Positions 1 to 8,511 are shown, counted from the stretch's first letter. The stretch is 64,000 nt of DNA from Curvibacter sp. AEP1-3 (GCF_002163715.1 NZ_CP015698.1:62001-126000), one strand, 5' to 3'. The notes: a model not told the origin generated them from the letters alone. Translations and numbers: made by a program.

Positions 1-138
1 TGCTTAGATACGCTCCGGTTAAACCCGTTGGCATTTCCAAGGAACCCGTATCACCACCTCGTGAAGCATTACCAAGACGGTCAGCTCCAAAGTGGTCAAA
101 AGAACAACCCTGTTTCTGACGCGCGTCTATCAATGTAG
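1..138 (+). CDS. 3' end of an unidentified gene (cut by window edge)
   Basis: The reading frame beginning at base 1 is open for 45 codons and ends with TAG at 136-138. The translated tail contains PRNPYHHLVKHYQDGQL and ends in DARLSM. Its composition is protein-like, with balanced charged and aromatic residues, so I take it as the C-terminus of a larger gene entering from the left. The style recalls the C-terminal part of large DNA helicase-type proteins, but I cannot name the family from 45 residues. The gene lies in the AT-richer island and points towards the repeat-containing intergenic stretch. Confidence 0.45.
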   Translation, partial: CLDTLRLNPLAFPRNPYHHLVKHYQDGQLQSGQKNNPVSDARLSM

Positions 139-453
139 GTCATGGTTGACCAATTTTTTGCGTTGTAGAAGGCATGTGCTTCGCAGCCTGAGCTGATTTC
201 TACGTAGGCCGGAATTCACTGACCATCATTACGGCAATTGGTGACCAGTACGCTGGTCATGACCACCGGCAGCTATCGACCCAAAGCGGTCCTCCGCACT
301 CCTGGATTAGCTACCCAAAAGCGGACATCCGATCTGATACGAATGGGGCGTGCATGCGGAGGTCGCCTATGTAACGATTGGTGTCGTTCGGTTTTTGACT
401 CCTGAGGTCTCCAGAAGGCTAACTCGGTAGTTCAAATTTTTCAGGACTCTACT
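139..453. other. Intergenic stretch with two short repeat units
   Basis: No convincing gene is visible. At 278-291 and 313-331 there are two copies of a short motif, ACCCAAAGCGGTC and ACCCAAAAGCGGACATCC. The same motif recurs near 950-1093, at 3240 and at 3899-3952. The left part (180-265) has several GGTCATGACC/CTGGTCA-like inverted fragments with no clear role. Confidence 0.4.
278..331. repeat. Two tandem copies of the AAAGCGG-type intergenic repeat
   Basis: Copy one is GACCCAAAGCGGTC (278-291). Copy two is ACCCAAAAGCGGACATCC (from 313). On the minus strand the shared core reads roughly TGTCCGCTTTTGGGT. The copies are about 35 bp apart. Equivalent copies flank the small genes at 1.1 kb and 3.4 kb, so this is a dispersed family within the island's left part. 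I recall similar sequences between genes in many proteobacterial accessory regions, but their nature is unknown to me. Confidence 0.5.
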
Positions 454-747
454 TTAACGAGTACGCGGCGGACGGCTTTGAAGCCAAGAAGCGCAGCCAC
501 AAAAAATCAAAATGACCCCAAACATGCCCCACACGACAACCTCTCCAGGCAAACCGACTAGCTCGTGTGCCATTGAAAACAGCCAACTCAACTTGCTACG
601 AGTAGACGGTGTGGATGGGTACAGCCATTCGACTAGCGCGGCAACTAAGAAACAGGAGCCCAAACCCCAACTGACTCTGGCGGATTCTAGAGGTGTGAAA
701 GGCGTGCGATAGTGGAATTGATCAGGTTTTCCGCGACTAAATTTCAT
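454..747 (-). CDS. Small hypothetical membrane protein
   Basis: A 97-residue frame with two likely transmembrane segments. The first is around residues 28-44 (SWGLGSCFLVAALVEWL) and the second around 68-88 (GEVVVWGMFGVILIFCGCASW). A short basic C-terminus (SRPPRTR) suggests a cytoplasmic end. I do not recognise a family. No clear ribosome binding site precedes the ATG at 747, so the start is uncertain and the gene could be a chance frame. The two well-formed hydrophobic segments are the main argument for it. Confidence 0.4.
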   Translation of the reverse strand: MKFSRGKPDQFHYRTPFTPLESARVSWGLGSCFLVAALVEWLYPSTPSTRSKLSWLFSMAHELVGLPGEVVVWGMFGVILIFCGCASWLQSRPPRTR

Positions 748-945
748 TTGTGTACTTATGGTTATGAAACATTACGGTCCTAGAGGTTGTAGCAAGAATT
801 TCATGCATTGAATGGGGCGATTATCAGGCGAAGGCTGGAGCCTGAATATTCCCCGTTCGGTTGATATTTAGACTGGCGACTTCCGCTGCTTACTAACCAA
901 CGCAGGTGCCAATTGAACGACGGGAACCAGCCTGTTTGAGCTTCA

Positions 946-1093
946 GCTCTGCAGCGGAAGCAGTCATTGCATGTACTCACCCATTTGGGTGATTTACACG
1001 ACACATACCACGCTCCACAATCGGCTACGCCGCGGAAGCAGACCTTTGCAATTGATGCAGATAATCCCAACTCCATCCCTAAGCAGTCATTGA
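946..1093. repeat. Degenerate cluster of the AAGC(A/G)G(A/T)C repeat
   Basis: Three related copies sit just upstream of the small secreted gene at 1111: GCGGAAGCAGTCATTGCA (from 952), GCGGAAGCAGACCTTTGCA (from 1032) and TAAGCAGTCATTGAAA (from 1080). They match the motif seen at 278-331 and 3899-3952. The spacing is about 80 bp and then about 47 bp. Frames that run through this cluster on the minus strand are judged spurious. Confidence 0.45.
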
Positions 1094-1110
1094 AATTCTG
1101 CAAACTCCGT

Positions 1111-1452
1111 ATGAAGTATTCTGTCTGCGTTCTATTCTGTGTGTCCTGCTTTTGTGCCGTTGCTGGACCAGCGAGCTATCCAGCCAGTGCTCGGCAGTTA
1201 GCCGAATGGCGAAGCGGGGACGCGAATACTCGAAAGCAGTTTGATAACTACATCTTGGCGTCATACAAATCGCTTCGGGCGAAGCATCTCGTATGCCCAC
1301 CTAAAGGACGGACTGACGTTGCAAACGAAAGCGCCGCGCTATTAGCTGCTGAAGTGGGCGTGGATCAGGGCCTATTTGATATTGATGGTCCGGCGAAGCC
1401 AGCGGTTGCTGATGCCCTTGGATTTTGGTTTCCCTGCCCATCTCAGCGATAA
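1111..1452 (+). CDS. Small secreted protein resembling the Rap1a/Tai immunity family
   Basis: With the ATG at 1111 the product is 113 residues. It starts with a good signal peptide (MKYSVCVLFCVSCFCAVAGP) and would be periplasmic. The mature part has a central VCPP and ends with ALGFWFPCPSQR. A Cys-Pro in the middle, a helix, then a closing Ala-Leu-x3-FPC is the pattern of the Rap1a/Tai-type immunity fold, which protects against type VI amidase effectors or appears as orphan genes. The resemblance is by eye only. An in-frame upstream ATG at 967 would put the signal peptide internally and runs through the repeat cluster, so I reject it. No toxin partner is visible next to it. Confidence 0.55.
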   Translation: MKYSVCVLFCVSCFCAVAGPASYPASARQLAEWRSGDANTRKQFDNYILASYKSLRAKHLVCPPKGRTDVANESAALLAAEVGVDQGLFDIDGPAKPAVADALGFWFPCPSQR

Positions 1453-1588
1453 CCGCTTCCAGCCCTTTCCTGCTATCCCTTTGAGCGACCGCTTTGGAGC
1501 ACTGGGAATGTCTCCTAACAGTCTGATTCAGACATGATGGCAGAGGTTGAAATCTATAGATCAATGGAGCTGTATTTCACTTCTCAAG

Positions 1589-2032
1589 TCAACTAATGTT
1601 GTAACGGCTCTGCACTTGTAGGCAAGGCCAAACACCATAGCCTTCATTCCTGCATTCAATGTTTTTTCCAGAATGGACGGTGAAGCGTCCCGTCTTCGGA
1701 TCTGCAATCCAAACTGTTATTACATCCTTTGACCATTCGCGTGCCTTTACGTGCCGCACCATCGCGATCATGTCATCTCGAATGAAACCATTGATGCGGC
1801 ATTGACCAAAGTTAAAGGAGTACCCTGGCTTCAACCTTGGTTGATGCATTTCAGTTAGCTGGCTCCCGTCGGCACGCAACAGCCTCCAAGGTCCGCTTTC
1901 TGTGGGCAACTCAATTCCCGGACTCTCTGCCTGCGCTGGATAGATAAGCCATTCAACAAAGTTTTGCTGCTTAGCAAAGCTTGAATCCGAGAAGAGCACA
2001 AAAAACAAAAGTATGCAGCGAAGATAGGTCAT
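1589..2032 (-). CDS. Hypothetical secreted protein
   Basis: The frame is open from 2155, but the best start is the ATG at 2032. That gives 147 residues beginning with a signal peptide (MTYLRCILLFFVLFSDSSFA). The mature protein has four cysteines (QCRING, ECRNEG, PCLQ region) and several Trp, typical of a small periplasmic domain. No family is recognised. It runs in the same direction as the next two secreted proteins at 2127 and 2602, and the three may form a loose group of exported proteins. Confidence 0.55.
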   Translation of the reverse strand: MTYLRCILLFFVLFSDSSFAKQQNFVEWLIYPAQAESPGIELPTESGPWRLLRADGSQLTEMHQPRLKPGYSFNFGQCRINGFIRDDMIAMVRHVKAREWSKDVITVWIADPKTGRFTVHSGKNIECRNEGYGVWPCLQVQSRYNIS

Positions 2033-2126
2033 TGCAACCAATACAAATGTGAGCGCACTTCGGAGCACAGGCAATTCAAATGGCAGTTGAAGGCTGAAAG
2101 CAGACGTCCGCATATCGATGAGTGAT

Positions 2127-2444
2127 TCATCGCGCTTCATCATTTGAAGACGCAATGAAACTGACTAACGGCGAATGGGCTATGTCCTTCGCAAACTTGA
2201 TTTCTGCCTCGAGACGTCGTTTTTCTGACTGGAGAGATTTAACTTTCCGCTCAGCAAGCATACGGTCTTCGTTGGAAGTGACCAAGTTTTGTTTAGTTCT
2301 GGCGAGAGTCTGAATCTCAATCTCAATTGAAGCAATCCGCGCATGCATCGGCTGAAGGCTAGCTTCGACAGGTTGAATCGGTGCGGCCTGCACAAAAGTC
2401 ACACAAAGTGATGCAAAGATCAGGGCAGTAAGACGTAAGCTCAT
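2127..2444 (-). CDS. Secreted coiled-coil protein
   Basis: Starting at the ATG at 2444 the product is 105 residues. A signal peptide (MSLRLTALIFASLCVTFVQA) is followed by an almost entirely helical region rich in Lys, Glu, Arg and Leu (SIEIEIQTLARTKQNLV, ERKVKSLQSEKRRLEAEI). This is a short periplasmic coiled coil. A longer reading from 2576 would bury the signal peptide. The 3' end lies close to the start region of the next gene on the same strand. Function is unknown. Confidence 0.55.
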   Translation of the reverse strand: MSLRLTALIFASLCVTFVQAAPIQPVEASLQPMHARIASIEIEIQTLARTKQNLVTSNEDRMLAERKVKSLQSEKRRLEAEIKFAKDIAHSPLVSFIASSNDEAR

Positions 2445-2601
2445 TGGCAGATTCGTATTGAAGTCGAAATAACTTTTTAACCAATCCCCTACTATATGGA
2501 TATCTCTTTTAGGGTGCTTTGGAGGAAGTTTGCTTGTGCGGCATAACTGATGCTTCAACAGGCTGATAACGGACACTCAAATGGAAGGCTAACGCATGAG
2601 T

Positions 2602-3120
2602 TCACTTGTCGTCACGGCTGTTCGCGCCTTGCTTAGCGCTCAATAATTGGGGAGATGCCACAAGTGTTCCTCCCCCGGTTTTGAAGACAAGCTCTTTCTT
2701 TATGCTCGGACAGCAGAGCGGGTCTTCTGGGGCATAGGTGACTGACTCTGCTAGCACCTTGTCGATTGCAAACTCGCGAACAGTACCCTGCCCGAGAAAA
2801 GCCTGATTCGCAAACGTCCATTTTTCTTTCTTATTGAAAAGGGCTACCTTGCAGTAAACGTTTGCAGGGTTACTAGCCCCTGCGTTTGCCCCACCCTTGA
2901 AGTTTTCATCAATACAGAAACTCACTACTATCTGGTTTGATGCGGAGGAACGAAAGACTCGATGCTCGAGTACCGGGCCCTGCTTCTTTAAATAGCGAGC
3001 AATTTCCTGTGGAGTATTGTTGGCGGCAAACACGGCGCTCGATGCGCCGACGGCGATAGCCAAGAAGAGCAGCTTTGCAATGCTCAGGAGATTGGGTGCG
3101 AACGAGTGTTGCATGGGCAT
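2602..3120 (-). CDS. Hypothetical secreted protein
   Basis: The product has 172 residues with an N-terminal signal peptide (hydrophobic stretch about residues 11-32, LLSIAKLLFLAIAVGASSAV, cleavage near VFA-AN). The mature domain carries paired cysteines (SFCIDE, VYCKVA, PLCCPSIKK), which suggests disulphides in the periplasm. The segment TPQEIARYLKKQG near the N-terminus is helical and the rest looks like beta strands. I do not recognise the family. It is the first of three codirectional small exported proteins. Confidence 0.6.
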   Translation of the reverse strand: MPMQHSFAPNLLSIAKLLFLAIAVGASSAVFAANNTPQEIARYLKKQGPVLEHRVFRSSASNQIVVSFCIDENFKGGANAGASNPANVYCKVALFNKKEKWTFANQAFLGQGTVREFAIDKVLAESVTYAPEDPLCCPSIKKELVFKTGGGTLVASPQLLSAKQGANSRDDK

Positions 3121-3239
3121 TGGTCCAATCTAAGCGAACAAGAACTTTTTTTGGAAATTGCCGCTTTCGCTGCAATTCTGACTTCTAAAGGCAAGTCACG
3201 CCATCCCCCATTCAGGTGGATTTAGGAACATGCATTGCT

Positions 3240-3259
3240 AACCCAAAGCGGTCATTGAG
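3240..3259. repeat. Copy of the AAAGCGG-type repeat
   Basis: The sequence AACCCAAAGCGGTCATTGAG lies 95 bp upstream of the kinase start at 3354. Two more copies lie just downstream of that gene (3899-3952), so the kinase gene is bracketed by the repeat. Confidence 0.5.
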
Positions 3260-3353
3260 AATTTCTCCAACTGGCTCGCACCTGCCGAGTCCCTCTTCAC
3301 ATGTCACACACATAGTGACCGACCAGATCCGATTCCGAGGCAGAATCATTGCC

Positions 3354-3866
3354 ATGTTGATTGTTCTATCTGGTCTTCCTGGGACAGGAAAAACCACCAT
3401 CGCCCAGATACTTGCACGCAGATGTCGCGCTGCCTACGTGCGTGTCGACACCATTGAGCAAGCCATCTTGCCGTCGTTGCACGACCCCAATGTGCTGGGA
3501 GCATTGGGTTACCTTGTAGCCTACCAGGTGACACGGGCCAATCTCAACCTGGGCGCAACCGTTGTAGCTGATGCCGTGAACCCACTGGCAACCATTCGTG
3601 AGGCTTGGCGCGCAGTTGCTGCAGGTGCCAGCTCTCACTTCGTCGAAGTGGAGGTCGTGTGTTCAGACATTAACGAGCATCGGCGGCGTGTAGAGAGTCG
3701 CGAGGCTGACATCCCGGGACACACCTTGCCAACATGGGAAGAGGTTCAAAATCGCGAGTACGAGCCGTGGTCTACCCATCGACTGGTTATAGATTCGGCA
3801 CAACTGAGCGCAGTGGATGCGGCATCAAGGATCTTCGAGCGCTGCGAATTGCGTAATAGTGGGTGA
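3354..3866 (+). CDS. Small P-loop kinase (AAA_33-like)
   Basis: With the ATG at 3354 the product is 170 residues and begins directly with the first strand and Walker A motif (MLIVLSGLPGTGKTTIAQ). This placement right at the N-terminus is the reason for choosing this start over the in-frame ATG at 3216. Downstream are VRVDTIEQ, VVADAVNP and a lid-like arginine-rich stretch (EHRRRVESREADIPGH). The layout is that of the AAA_33 group of small-molecule or protein kinases, which includes zeta-toxin-like and chloramphenicol-phosphotransferase-like enzymes. The substrate cannot be told. Intergenic repeats lie on both sides. Confidence 0.75.
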   Translation: MLIVLSGLPGTGKTTIAQILARRCRAAYVRVDTIEQAILPSLHDPNVLGALGYLVAYQVTRANLNLGATVVADAVNPLATIREAWRAVAAGASSHFVEVEVVCSDINEHRRRVESREADIPGHTLPTWEEVQNREYEPWSTHRLVIDSAQLSAVDAASRIFERCELRNSG

Positions 3867-3898
3867 CCGCATTCGAGCCTCATCAGGTAGCTTACCGC

Positions 3899-3952
3899 CT
3901 GAAAGCAGACATTGTCCAATGACTGCTTCTGGCCCAAAGCGGCTGTCGACCC
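3899..3952. repeat. Two copies of the AAAGCGG-type repeat
   Basis: CTGAAAGCAGACATTGTCC (from 3899) and GGCCCAAAGCGGCTGTCGACCC (from about 3931) lie about 33 bp apart, just after the kinase stop. This spacing resembles the pair at 278-331. Confidence 0.5.
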
Positions 3953-4070
3953 ACAGATGACATTGATCGCCTCCGGAGCAACTCACTCTGATCAGCACAA
4001 GAAAACCAGCTGTTTGTGGTGAGCAATTTCCGGAACAGATGGTCAAGTCAACCGGAATACGCAGATTTCC

Positions 4071-4250
4071 ATGTATCGCTGGTTGACGTCACGTTCACCA
4101 GGTTGCGAAGCATTCGATGCCTTCTTTCTTACGCTCAGAGAGCAGCAAGCGCCCGACGAATCGCAATTTCGCCGATACCTTTCTGACTTTATGGCGGAAA
4201 AGGGCTGTAAGGTATCCACACAGGCGGTGACCAGCGGCCATTTAGTCTGA
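4071..4250 (+). CDS. Possible short gene or gene remnant
   Basis: A 59-codon frame starts at ATG 4071 and ends TGA at 4248-4250. Its translation (MYRWLTSRSPGCEAFDAFF through FMAEKGCKVSTQAV) has a credible amphipathic helical section. The frame is open further upstream to about 4023 without another ATG, so it may be the tail of a lost gene. No family is recognised. The remaining 4251-4362 is AT-rich spacer before the convergent McrC stop. Confidence 0.3.
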   Translation: MYRWLTSRSPGCEAFDAFFLTLREQQAPDESQFRRYLSDFMAEKGCKVSTQAVTSGHLV

Positions 4251-4362
4251 AAACTTTAACTATTTGTCGTCAACTGAAAGTCTCGCCATTTGAAAATTGG
4301 AGTACTTTGATCAGTCAAAAAGCAATGATCAATCGTCCGAAGGGGGCTCACGAATTCCTGAT

Positions 4363-5421
4363 TCAAGTAACTTTGGAGTTAAATGCAAAATCTACTAAGT
4401 CCACCATTTCCGCATGAACCAATGGCCAGTCTTGATTGAGATCAACCGTTGCAATGCAGACTGGGAATCCGTTGATCACGTAGCGTTGCCGCAGACTTTT
4501 ATCTACTTTTGGGTAGATCAGCATACCCGCCGTGCTTTCGATACCTTCTTTCGGTGCATTGTTTAGATAGCTCAGTAACTGGTAAAGATTGTGGCTATGA
4601 ATCTTTTCAGTTTCCCAGCGAGAGCTCAAGGTGGTCGTGTAGTACTTGGCATCAACAATAAGTCGATCTGCACCTCGGCTGATTGATATGTCAGTATTCA
4701 TGGAAGGTAAGAGAGCGAGTGATGGATCGCTAAGGCTTGTAGCCTGCCATTCAATTCGATCGCGCTTCACTTTGACGGTCTGTATTTCCCTCTGAATAAA
4801 GTTGTATAAAAATCTTTCGAAAACTCGGGCCATGGCCTTCTCATCGCGCACAAACTCTCTGAATTTCGTAGACCCGGACTGAGTTTCCACCAACGAAGAG
4901 TCATGTATGAGTTCGCAGACATTCAACAAAAAGCGATAGAAGCGCGTATTGCTGTGCAATTGGACCTTTTGGAATTCTCGCTTGGTGACCACAATGTCCT
5001 CAATGTTACGAAGACTTTTCAAAATGATGACTGTCTGTTTTCGCAGTTCCGAGTTCAACCCTTTGCTCACACTTAGCTTCTTTAGCGTTGCTTTGATGAG
5101 CCTATTGTTTAGTGAGTTGACAGTCAGCTCGTCAAATTGACAAACAGCCTTGCCTAAGCTTGGCAAAAACTTTCTAGCAGATCCAAAAGCATCGATACGT
5201 CCCCTAAGGGTAGACAGAACTTCAGTCCTAAGCTGGTAACTTTGTTCCAGACCACGTCTCGAAAGATGCCGTACACCATCACAAAGTACCAAGGTAAAGA
5301 GATCTACCAATTCCGTAGACGGGCAACGCTCAACATCAATGAGCTCTCCCTGCTCCAACTGATCCCATGAGTAGCAGAGGAGGTAGTAGAGGTTCTTGAT
5401 GGGGATAGTGGGCTGGGTCAA
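4363..5421 (-). CDS. mcrC: McrC-like subunit of a type IV restriction system
   Basis: The 352-residue protein is the nuclease-side partner of McrB, which assembles with the GTPase and cuts modified DNA. It opens with PIKNLYYLLCYSWD, a common start in the McrC family. It contains the PD-(D/E)xK core as MNTDISI (Asp244) followed by LIVDAKYY (Asp257, Lys259), with VFERFLYNF about 40 residues earlier. Length fits the family (about 350). The gene begins two bases after the mcrB stop, so the two are cotranscribed and probably translationally coupled. The pair lies among other defence-type genes of the island. Confidence 0.9.
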   Translation of the reverse strand: MTQPTIPIKNLYYLLCYSWDQLEQGELIDVERCPSTELVDLFTLVLCDGVRHLSRRGLEQSYQLRTEVLSTLRGRIDAFGSARKFLPSLGKAVCQFDELTVNSLNNRLIKATLKKLSVSKGLNSELRKQTVIILKSLRNIEDIVVTKREFQKVQLHSNTRFYRFLLNVCELIHDSSLVETQSGSTKFREFVRDEKAMARVFERFLYNFIQREIQTVKVKRDRIEWQATSLSDPSLALLPSMNTDISISRGADRLIVDAKYYTTTLSSRWETEKIHSHNLYQLLSYLNNAPKEGIESTAGMLIYPKVDKSLRQRYVINGFPVCIATVDLNQDWPLVHAEMVDLVDFAFNSKVT

Positions 5422-5423
5422 GA

Positions 5424-7868
5424 CTAATCTCTCAAAAGTCTTTTCTCCCAGGTATCGACTCTTTGCTTGTCGTCGAACCAGTATTCGTGCAAGAGTGGAA
5501 GCACTTCTGTTTCAATGATTTCAAGATACCAAGCTTTGGTTGCTCCCTCTCCAGACAAGCCGGCGCAAAAGTAGCTATGCCCAATAGCAAAACCAGGTCC
5601 TAAGTTGGATGTGTCTCCTTCAATTTCTGAGTTCAATGCAGACATGTCACCAATCAGTCGGTTAATTAGCTCTTCATTTGCCTTGTGCTCGCGCAAGAAT
5701 TCTGCGAACTTGGGGGAGTCGAATCCGGGCTTTAGCGTCAAAAATGAGAATCTTCGGCGCAAGGCGTAGTCCACCATTGACAGGGAACGGTCAGCGGTAT
5801 TCATCAGGCCAAGCAAATATACGTTTTTCGGGACGAAGAAAGTCTCGTCTGATGACGCGGAATAGGTTAGTGGAATGGCGAAGTCCAATCCACGTTTGTC
5901 GGACTCAATAAGCATCATCAACTCACCAAATACCTTACTCAAGTTCCCCCGATTGATCTCATCGATTACAAACACGTAATTCTGTTCAGGGTCTGCCTCT
6001 GCAGTCTTACAAAATTCGTAGAAAAGACCATTTTTTAAGTTGAATCCGGTACCGCTCGGACGAAATCCTTGAACAAAGTCTTCATAGGAGTAGGTCTGAT
6101 GGAACTGCACAATCCCGACAAATGTCCGATTTCTAGAGCCTGCCAGAGCGTGTGCAACTCGCCTGGCGAAGTGGGTTTTACCAACCCCAGGCGGACCCTG
6201 CAAAATAAGGTTTTGCTTAACCTCCAGCCTTTTCAGGATAAGTGCGAAGTCGCCACGCTCGATGAATAAACCTTCAAGTGCATCGTCAATCGTATAGAGC
6301 TCTTCTGAAATCAATTCGACTTCATCTTGTGTGGGCTCAGCTGCGAGATTAAGCATTGGCTTGTACTGGCCAATGACGCTATCAATTGCTTGTGCGATCT
6401 TGTCCAGATCCATAACTTCGCTAATTGGAAATGTCTTTGCGACAAAGGAATCACCATAACGCTCAGGCGGTCTGCCCAGCTTCTTTGTGAGGAAGTCCTT
6501 AATCGTATCTCGACCTGCTAAGTCTTTCCAGAGACTTTCGGTAGAGTGGGTTTCACTGATTCCATAGGCAACGATAAGCTCCTTTGCCTCGCGGTAATAG
6601 AGTAAAACTGGATAGCTTCCTTTGCTGACTTGTTGACCTGGTCCCAAAAATGCGACCCATGGAACTCGAGCTTGGACACCCTGGCCAAAACTAACTTTTA
6701 CCTTTAGTCCGCGGTAGTCAGCTGCATAGGATGAAACCGCAAGGCTGCTCATTGCTTCTGCCTGTTTTAAAAACTTGTTGAGTAAATCCCTAAGGCCTTC
6801 TTTCGGGACGATTTCAAAGCCAAGAGCTTTCAATAGTTTGAAGGCTGGTGAAGCCTCACCCCCTGAAAAATCTTTTCGGTCGAATTCGGAGCCATTTGCA
6901 TATCTAGCAGCGAAGGAAAGGATCAACTTCGGCGGGTACCTTTTGCCTGCATGAAGTAGGTCATACGTGGTGGAATGTGCATCTGGCGGGATACCGCTTT
7001 CATCGACTTCGGCAATAGCCTGGAACACGTGTGATGCAGTTATTCCTTCGGTGGTGGCCTTGAAATCTTGAGGCTTCCAAAGCCCCTTAAGGGGCGGCAG
7101 GTAATAGTCCAGTTCATTCGTTCCGTACTTTTTCTCTAGCTCAAATCGGACCTTGCGAAGTGTTTCATCCAGCTCAAATGGCGAAAGTCCGTTGACTGAT
7201 TGGGCACTCAACCCGGAGAACGCTATCGCCACAGCTCGGCGGTCTCCCTTGCCCCAGATCCGCTCGAAATCATCCGGAAACAGGAGATACAAAATCATGT
7301 GGCGGAACTGTCTGGCAGAAGAGTCTGGTACTGTCTCAAGCCATCTTGCAAACTTCCAACTATCAGCAACAAGCTCTTGCCGTTCTAGAACCGGGAGTCT
7401 TTTAAAATTCAGCAGTGTGTTGATGCAGAAAACTAGTTCTCTCCACCGATGGTTGTTGTAGCCGGGGCCGCCGTTCCCAATTCCTCGCAGTACTTCATTT
7501 GTAAGTAGGGGACTGGCAGACTCCGGCAGCGCCTCTCCGGACCATTCCCACACACGCGCTGTGATTTGACGCTTTCTTGGAGCTAGAGTATTGCTGGCTG
7601 CCAAGAGCAAAAGCCACTGCATCTCAGATGCAAGTTGCTTTACTTCAGAAGTCGTTTGAGCGAGTTGAGCTTGTAACTTGTCAACATAATTACCCGAACC
7701 TTCATCGGGGCTATTGATGAAGAACTGCTCTAGAGATTCCAATCCAGCCGATGTCCAAAGATTCCGATCTGTAAATACAGACCCGTCTTCCACCAAGGCC
7801 CTATCTCGCCATTGTGTCGCGGCTTCCAATATGGGGAAAGTGTTGACGTCACCACAGTATCTGCTCAT
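5424..7868 (-). CDS. mcrB: McrB-like GTPase with long N-terminal recognition regions
   Basis: This 814-residue protein is the motor of a McrBC-type system. The C-terminal AAA module has Walker A LQGPPGVGKTHFARR (about residue 556), Walker B VFVIDEINRGNLSK (about 631) and the McrB signature MNTADRSLSMVD (about 689) followed by ALRRRF. Residues about 357-500 (from LRDLLNKFLKQ through LIVAYGISETHS) look like the MrcB_N/DUF3578 domain. Residues about 274-356 (HVFQAIAEVDESG to GKRYPPKLILSFAARYA to GFEIV) resemble the N-terminal head domain of ScoMcrA-type enzymes. Residues 1-270 are unassigned and mostly helical. E. coli McrB is about 460 residues, so this is much enlarged. It starts at ATG 7868. 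Confidence 0.9.
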   Translation of the reverse strand: MSRYCGDVNTFPILEAATQWRDRALVEDGSVFTDRNLWTSAGLESLEQFFINSPDEGSGNYVDKLQAQLAQTTSEVKQLASEMQWLLLLAASNTLAPRKRQITARVWEWSGEALPESASPLLTNEVLRGIGNGGPGYNNHRWRELVFCINTLLNFKRLPVLERQELVADSWKFARWLETVPDSSARQFRHMILYLLFPDDFERIWGKGDRRAVAIAFSGLSAQSVNGLSPFELDETLRKVRFELEKKYGTNELDYYLPPLKGLWKPQDFKATTEGITASHVFQAIAEVDESGIPPDAHSTTYDLLHAGKRYPPKLILSFAARYANGSEFDRKDFSGGEASPAFKLLKALGFEIVPKEGLRDLLNKFLKQAEAMSSLAVSSYAADYRGLKVKVSFGQGVQARVPWVAFLGPGQQVSKGSYPVLLYYREAKELIVAYGISETHSTESLWKDLAGRDTIKDFLTKKLGRPPERYGDSFVAKTFPISEVMDLDKIAQAIDSVIGQYKPMLNLAAEPTQDEVELISEELYTIDDALEGLFIERGDFALILKRLEVKQNLILQGPPGVGKTHFARRVAHALAGSRNRTFVGIVQFHQTYSYEDFVQGFRPSGTGFNLKNGLFYEFCKTAEADPEQNYVFVIDEINRGNLSKVFGELMMLIESDKRGLDFAIPLTYSASSDETFFVPKNVYLLGLMNTADRSLSMVDYALRRRFSFLTLKPGFDSPKFAEFLREHKANEELINRLIGDMSALNSEIEGDTSNLGPGFAIGHSYFCAGLSGEGATKAWYLEIIETEVLPLLHEYWFDDKQRVDTWEKRLLRD

Positions 7869-7926
7869 ATATTCGCTCCCTTATTTAGTCTTGTTGACTT
7901 TATCGTTTTTCCATTAAAACTGATTT

Positions 7927-8511
7927 TCAAAGCACTTCGTCGCGTCCCAAGCTGTCGCCATCGATCCAGATGGAGAGCAAAGTCATCCCCAGCACTTCGA
8001 AGATTTGCTGAATCTGATCCCGTTCGTCCGACTCAAATAAGCGACCACTTGCGTCGCGATTGCCAAAGACCAGATCCAAGCGTTTGCCAGGCACTGAAAA
8101 CAGGAGTCTTCCCTTGGACTTTAAACAGTCCTTGTTTGATTGCGCAGCTCGGTGATTTTTTTCGGTCGGTATATGCATGAGCACAGCGGAACAAAGAATT
8201 CCGTCGAATGCTCCACTGAATGGGGAGTTGAGTTCTGGTAGTGCACCGTTAGTCAATTTACCGACGAGCTCAGGATGGTGGGAATGAGCCTCCGCGATCA
8301 TTTCATATGCAGGGTCAACGCCATAGCAGTCATGGCCCTGTTTTGTCAGTAGTGCTAAATCCCGACCAGATCCAAACCCTATGTCCAAAATCTTTGAATT
8401 GGGACGGAATGCCTCCTGGAAATGCCCGGAGAGACTACTGGCTAATTTTTCGTAATTGCCAGCTATCGTCGCAGCCTTTGCAGAGTAATAGGCGACGGTC
8501 ACTTGATCCAT
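7927..8511 (-). CDS. Class I SAM-dependent methyltransferase
   Basis: A Rossmann-fold methyltransferase of 194 residues from the ATG at 8511 (MDQVTVAYYSAKAATIAG). Motif I is SKILDIGFGSGRDLALL, motif II ends in CYGVDPAYEMI, and motif IV-like FDGILCSAVLMHIP follows. The frame is also open back to 8550, but the 8511 start matches the family habit of beginning with a short YYxxxA helix. The protein stops soon after DSLGRDEVL, a little abruptly next to mcrB, so a short C-terminal truncation is possible. It lies upstream of mcrBC on the same strand. Whether it methylates DNA or a small molecule cannot be told. No DNA-methylase NPPF/DPPY motif is visible, which argues against a DNA modifier. Confidence 0.75.
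   Translation of the reverse strand: MDQVTVAYYSAKAATIAGNYEKLASSLSGHFQEAFRPNSKILDIGFGSGRDLALLTKQGHDCYGVDPAYEMIAEAHSHHPELVGKLTNGALPELNSPFSGAFDGILCSAVLMHIPTEKNHRAAQSNKDCLKSKGRLLFSVPGKRLDLVFGNRDASGRLFESDERDQIQQIFEVLGMTLLSIWIDGDSLGRDEVL

Noticed and set aside
801..1103. 100-codon minus-strand frame with several Cys and Trp
   Set aside because: It runs through the degenerate repeat cluster at 946-1093 and overlaps the upstream region of the secreted protein gene. Such frames are typical products of this repeat.
1..4300. Integron cassette array with attC sites
   Set aside because: Small genes and repeats suggest cassettes, but I find no paired RYYYAAC/GTTRRRY core sites, gene directions are mixed, and no integron integrase is present.
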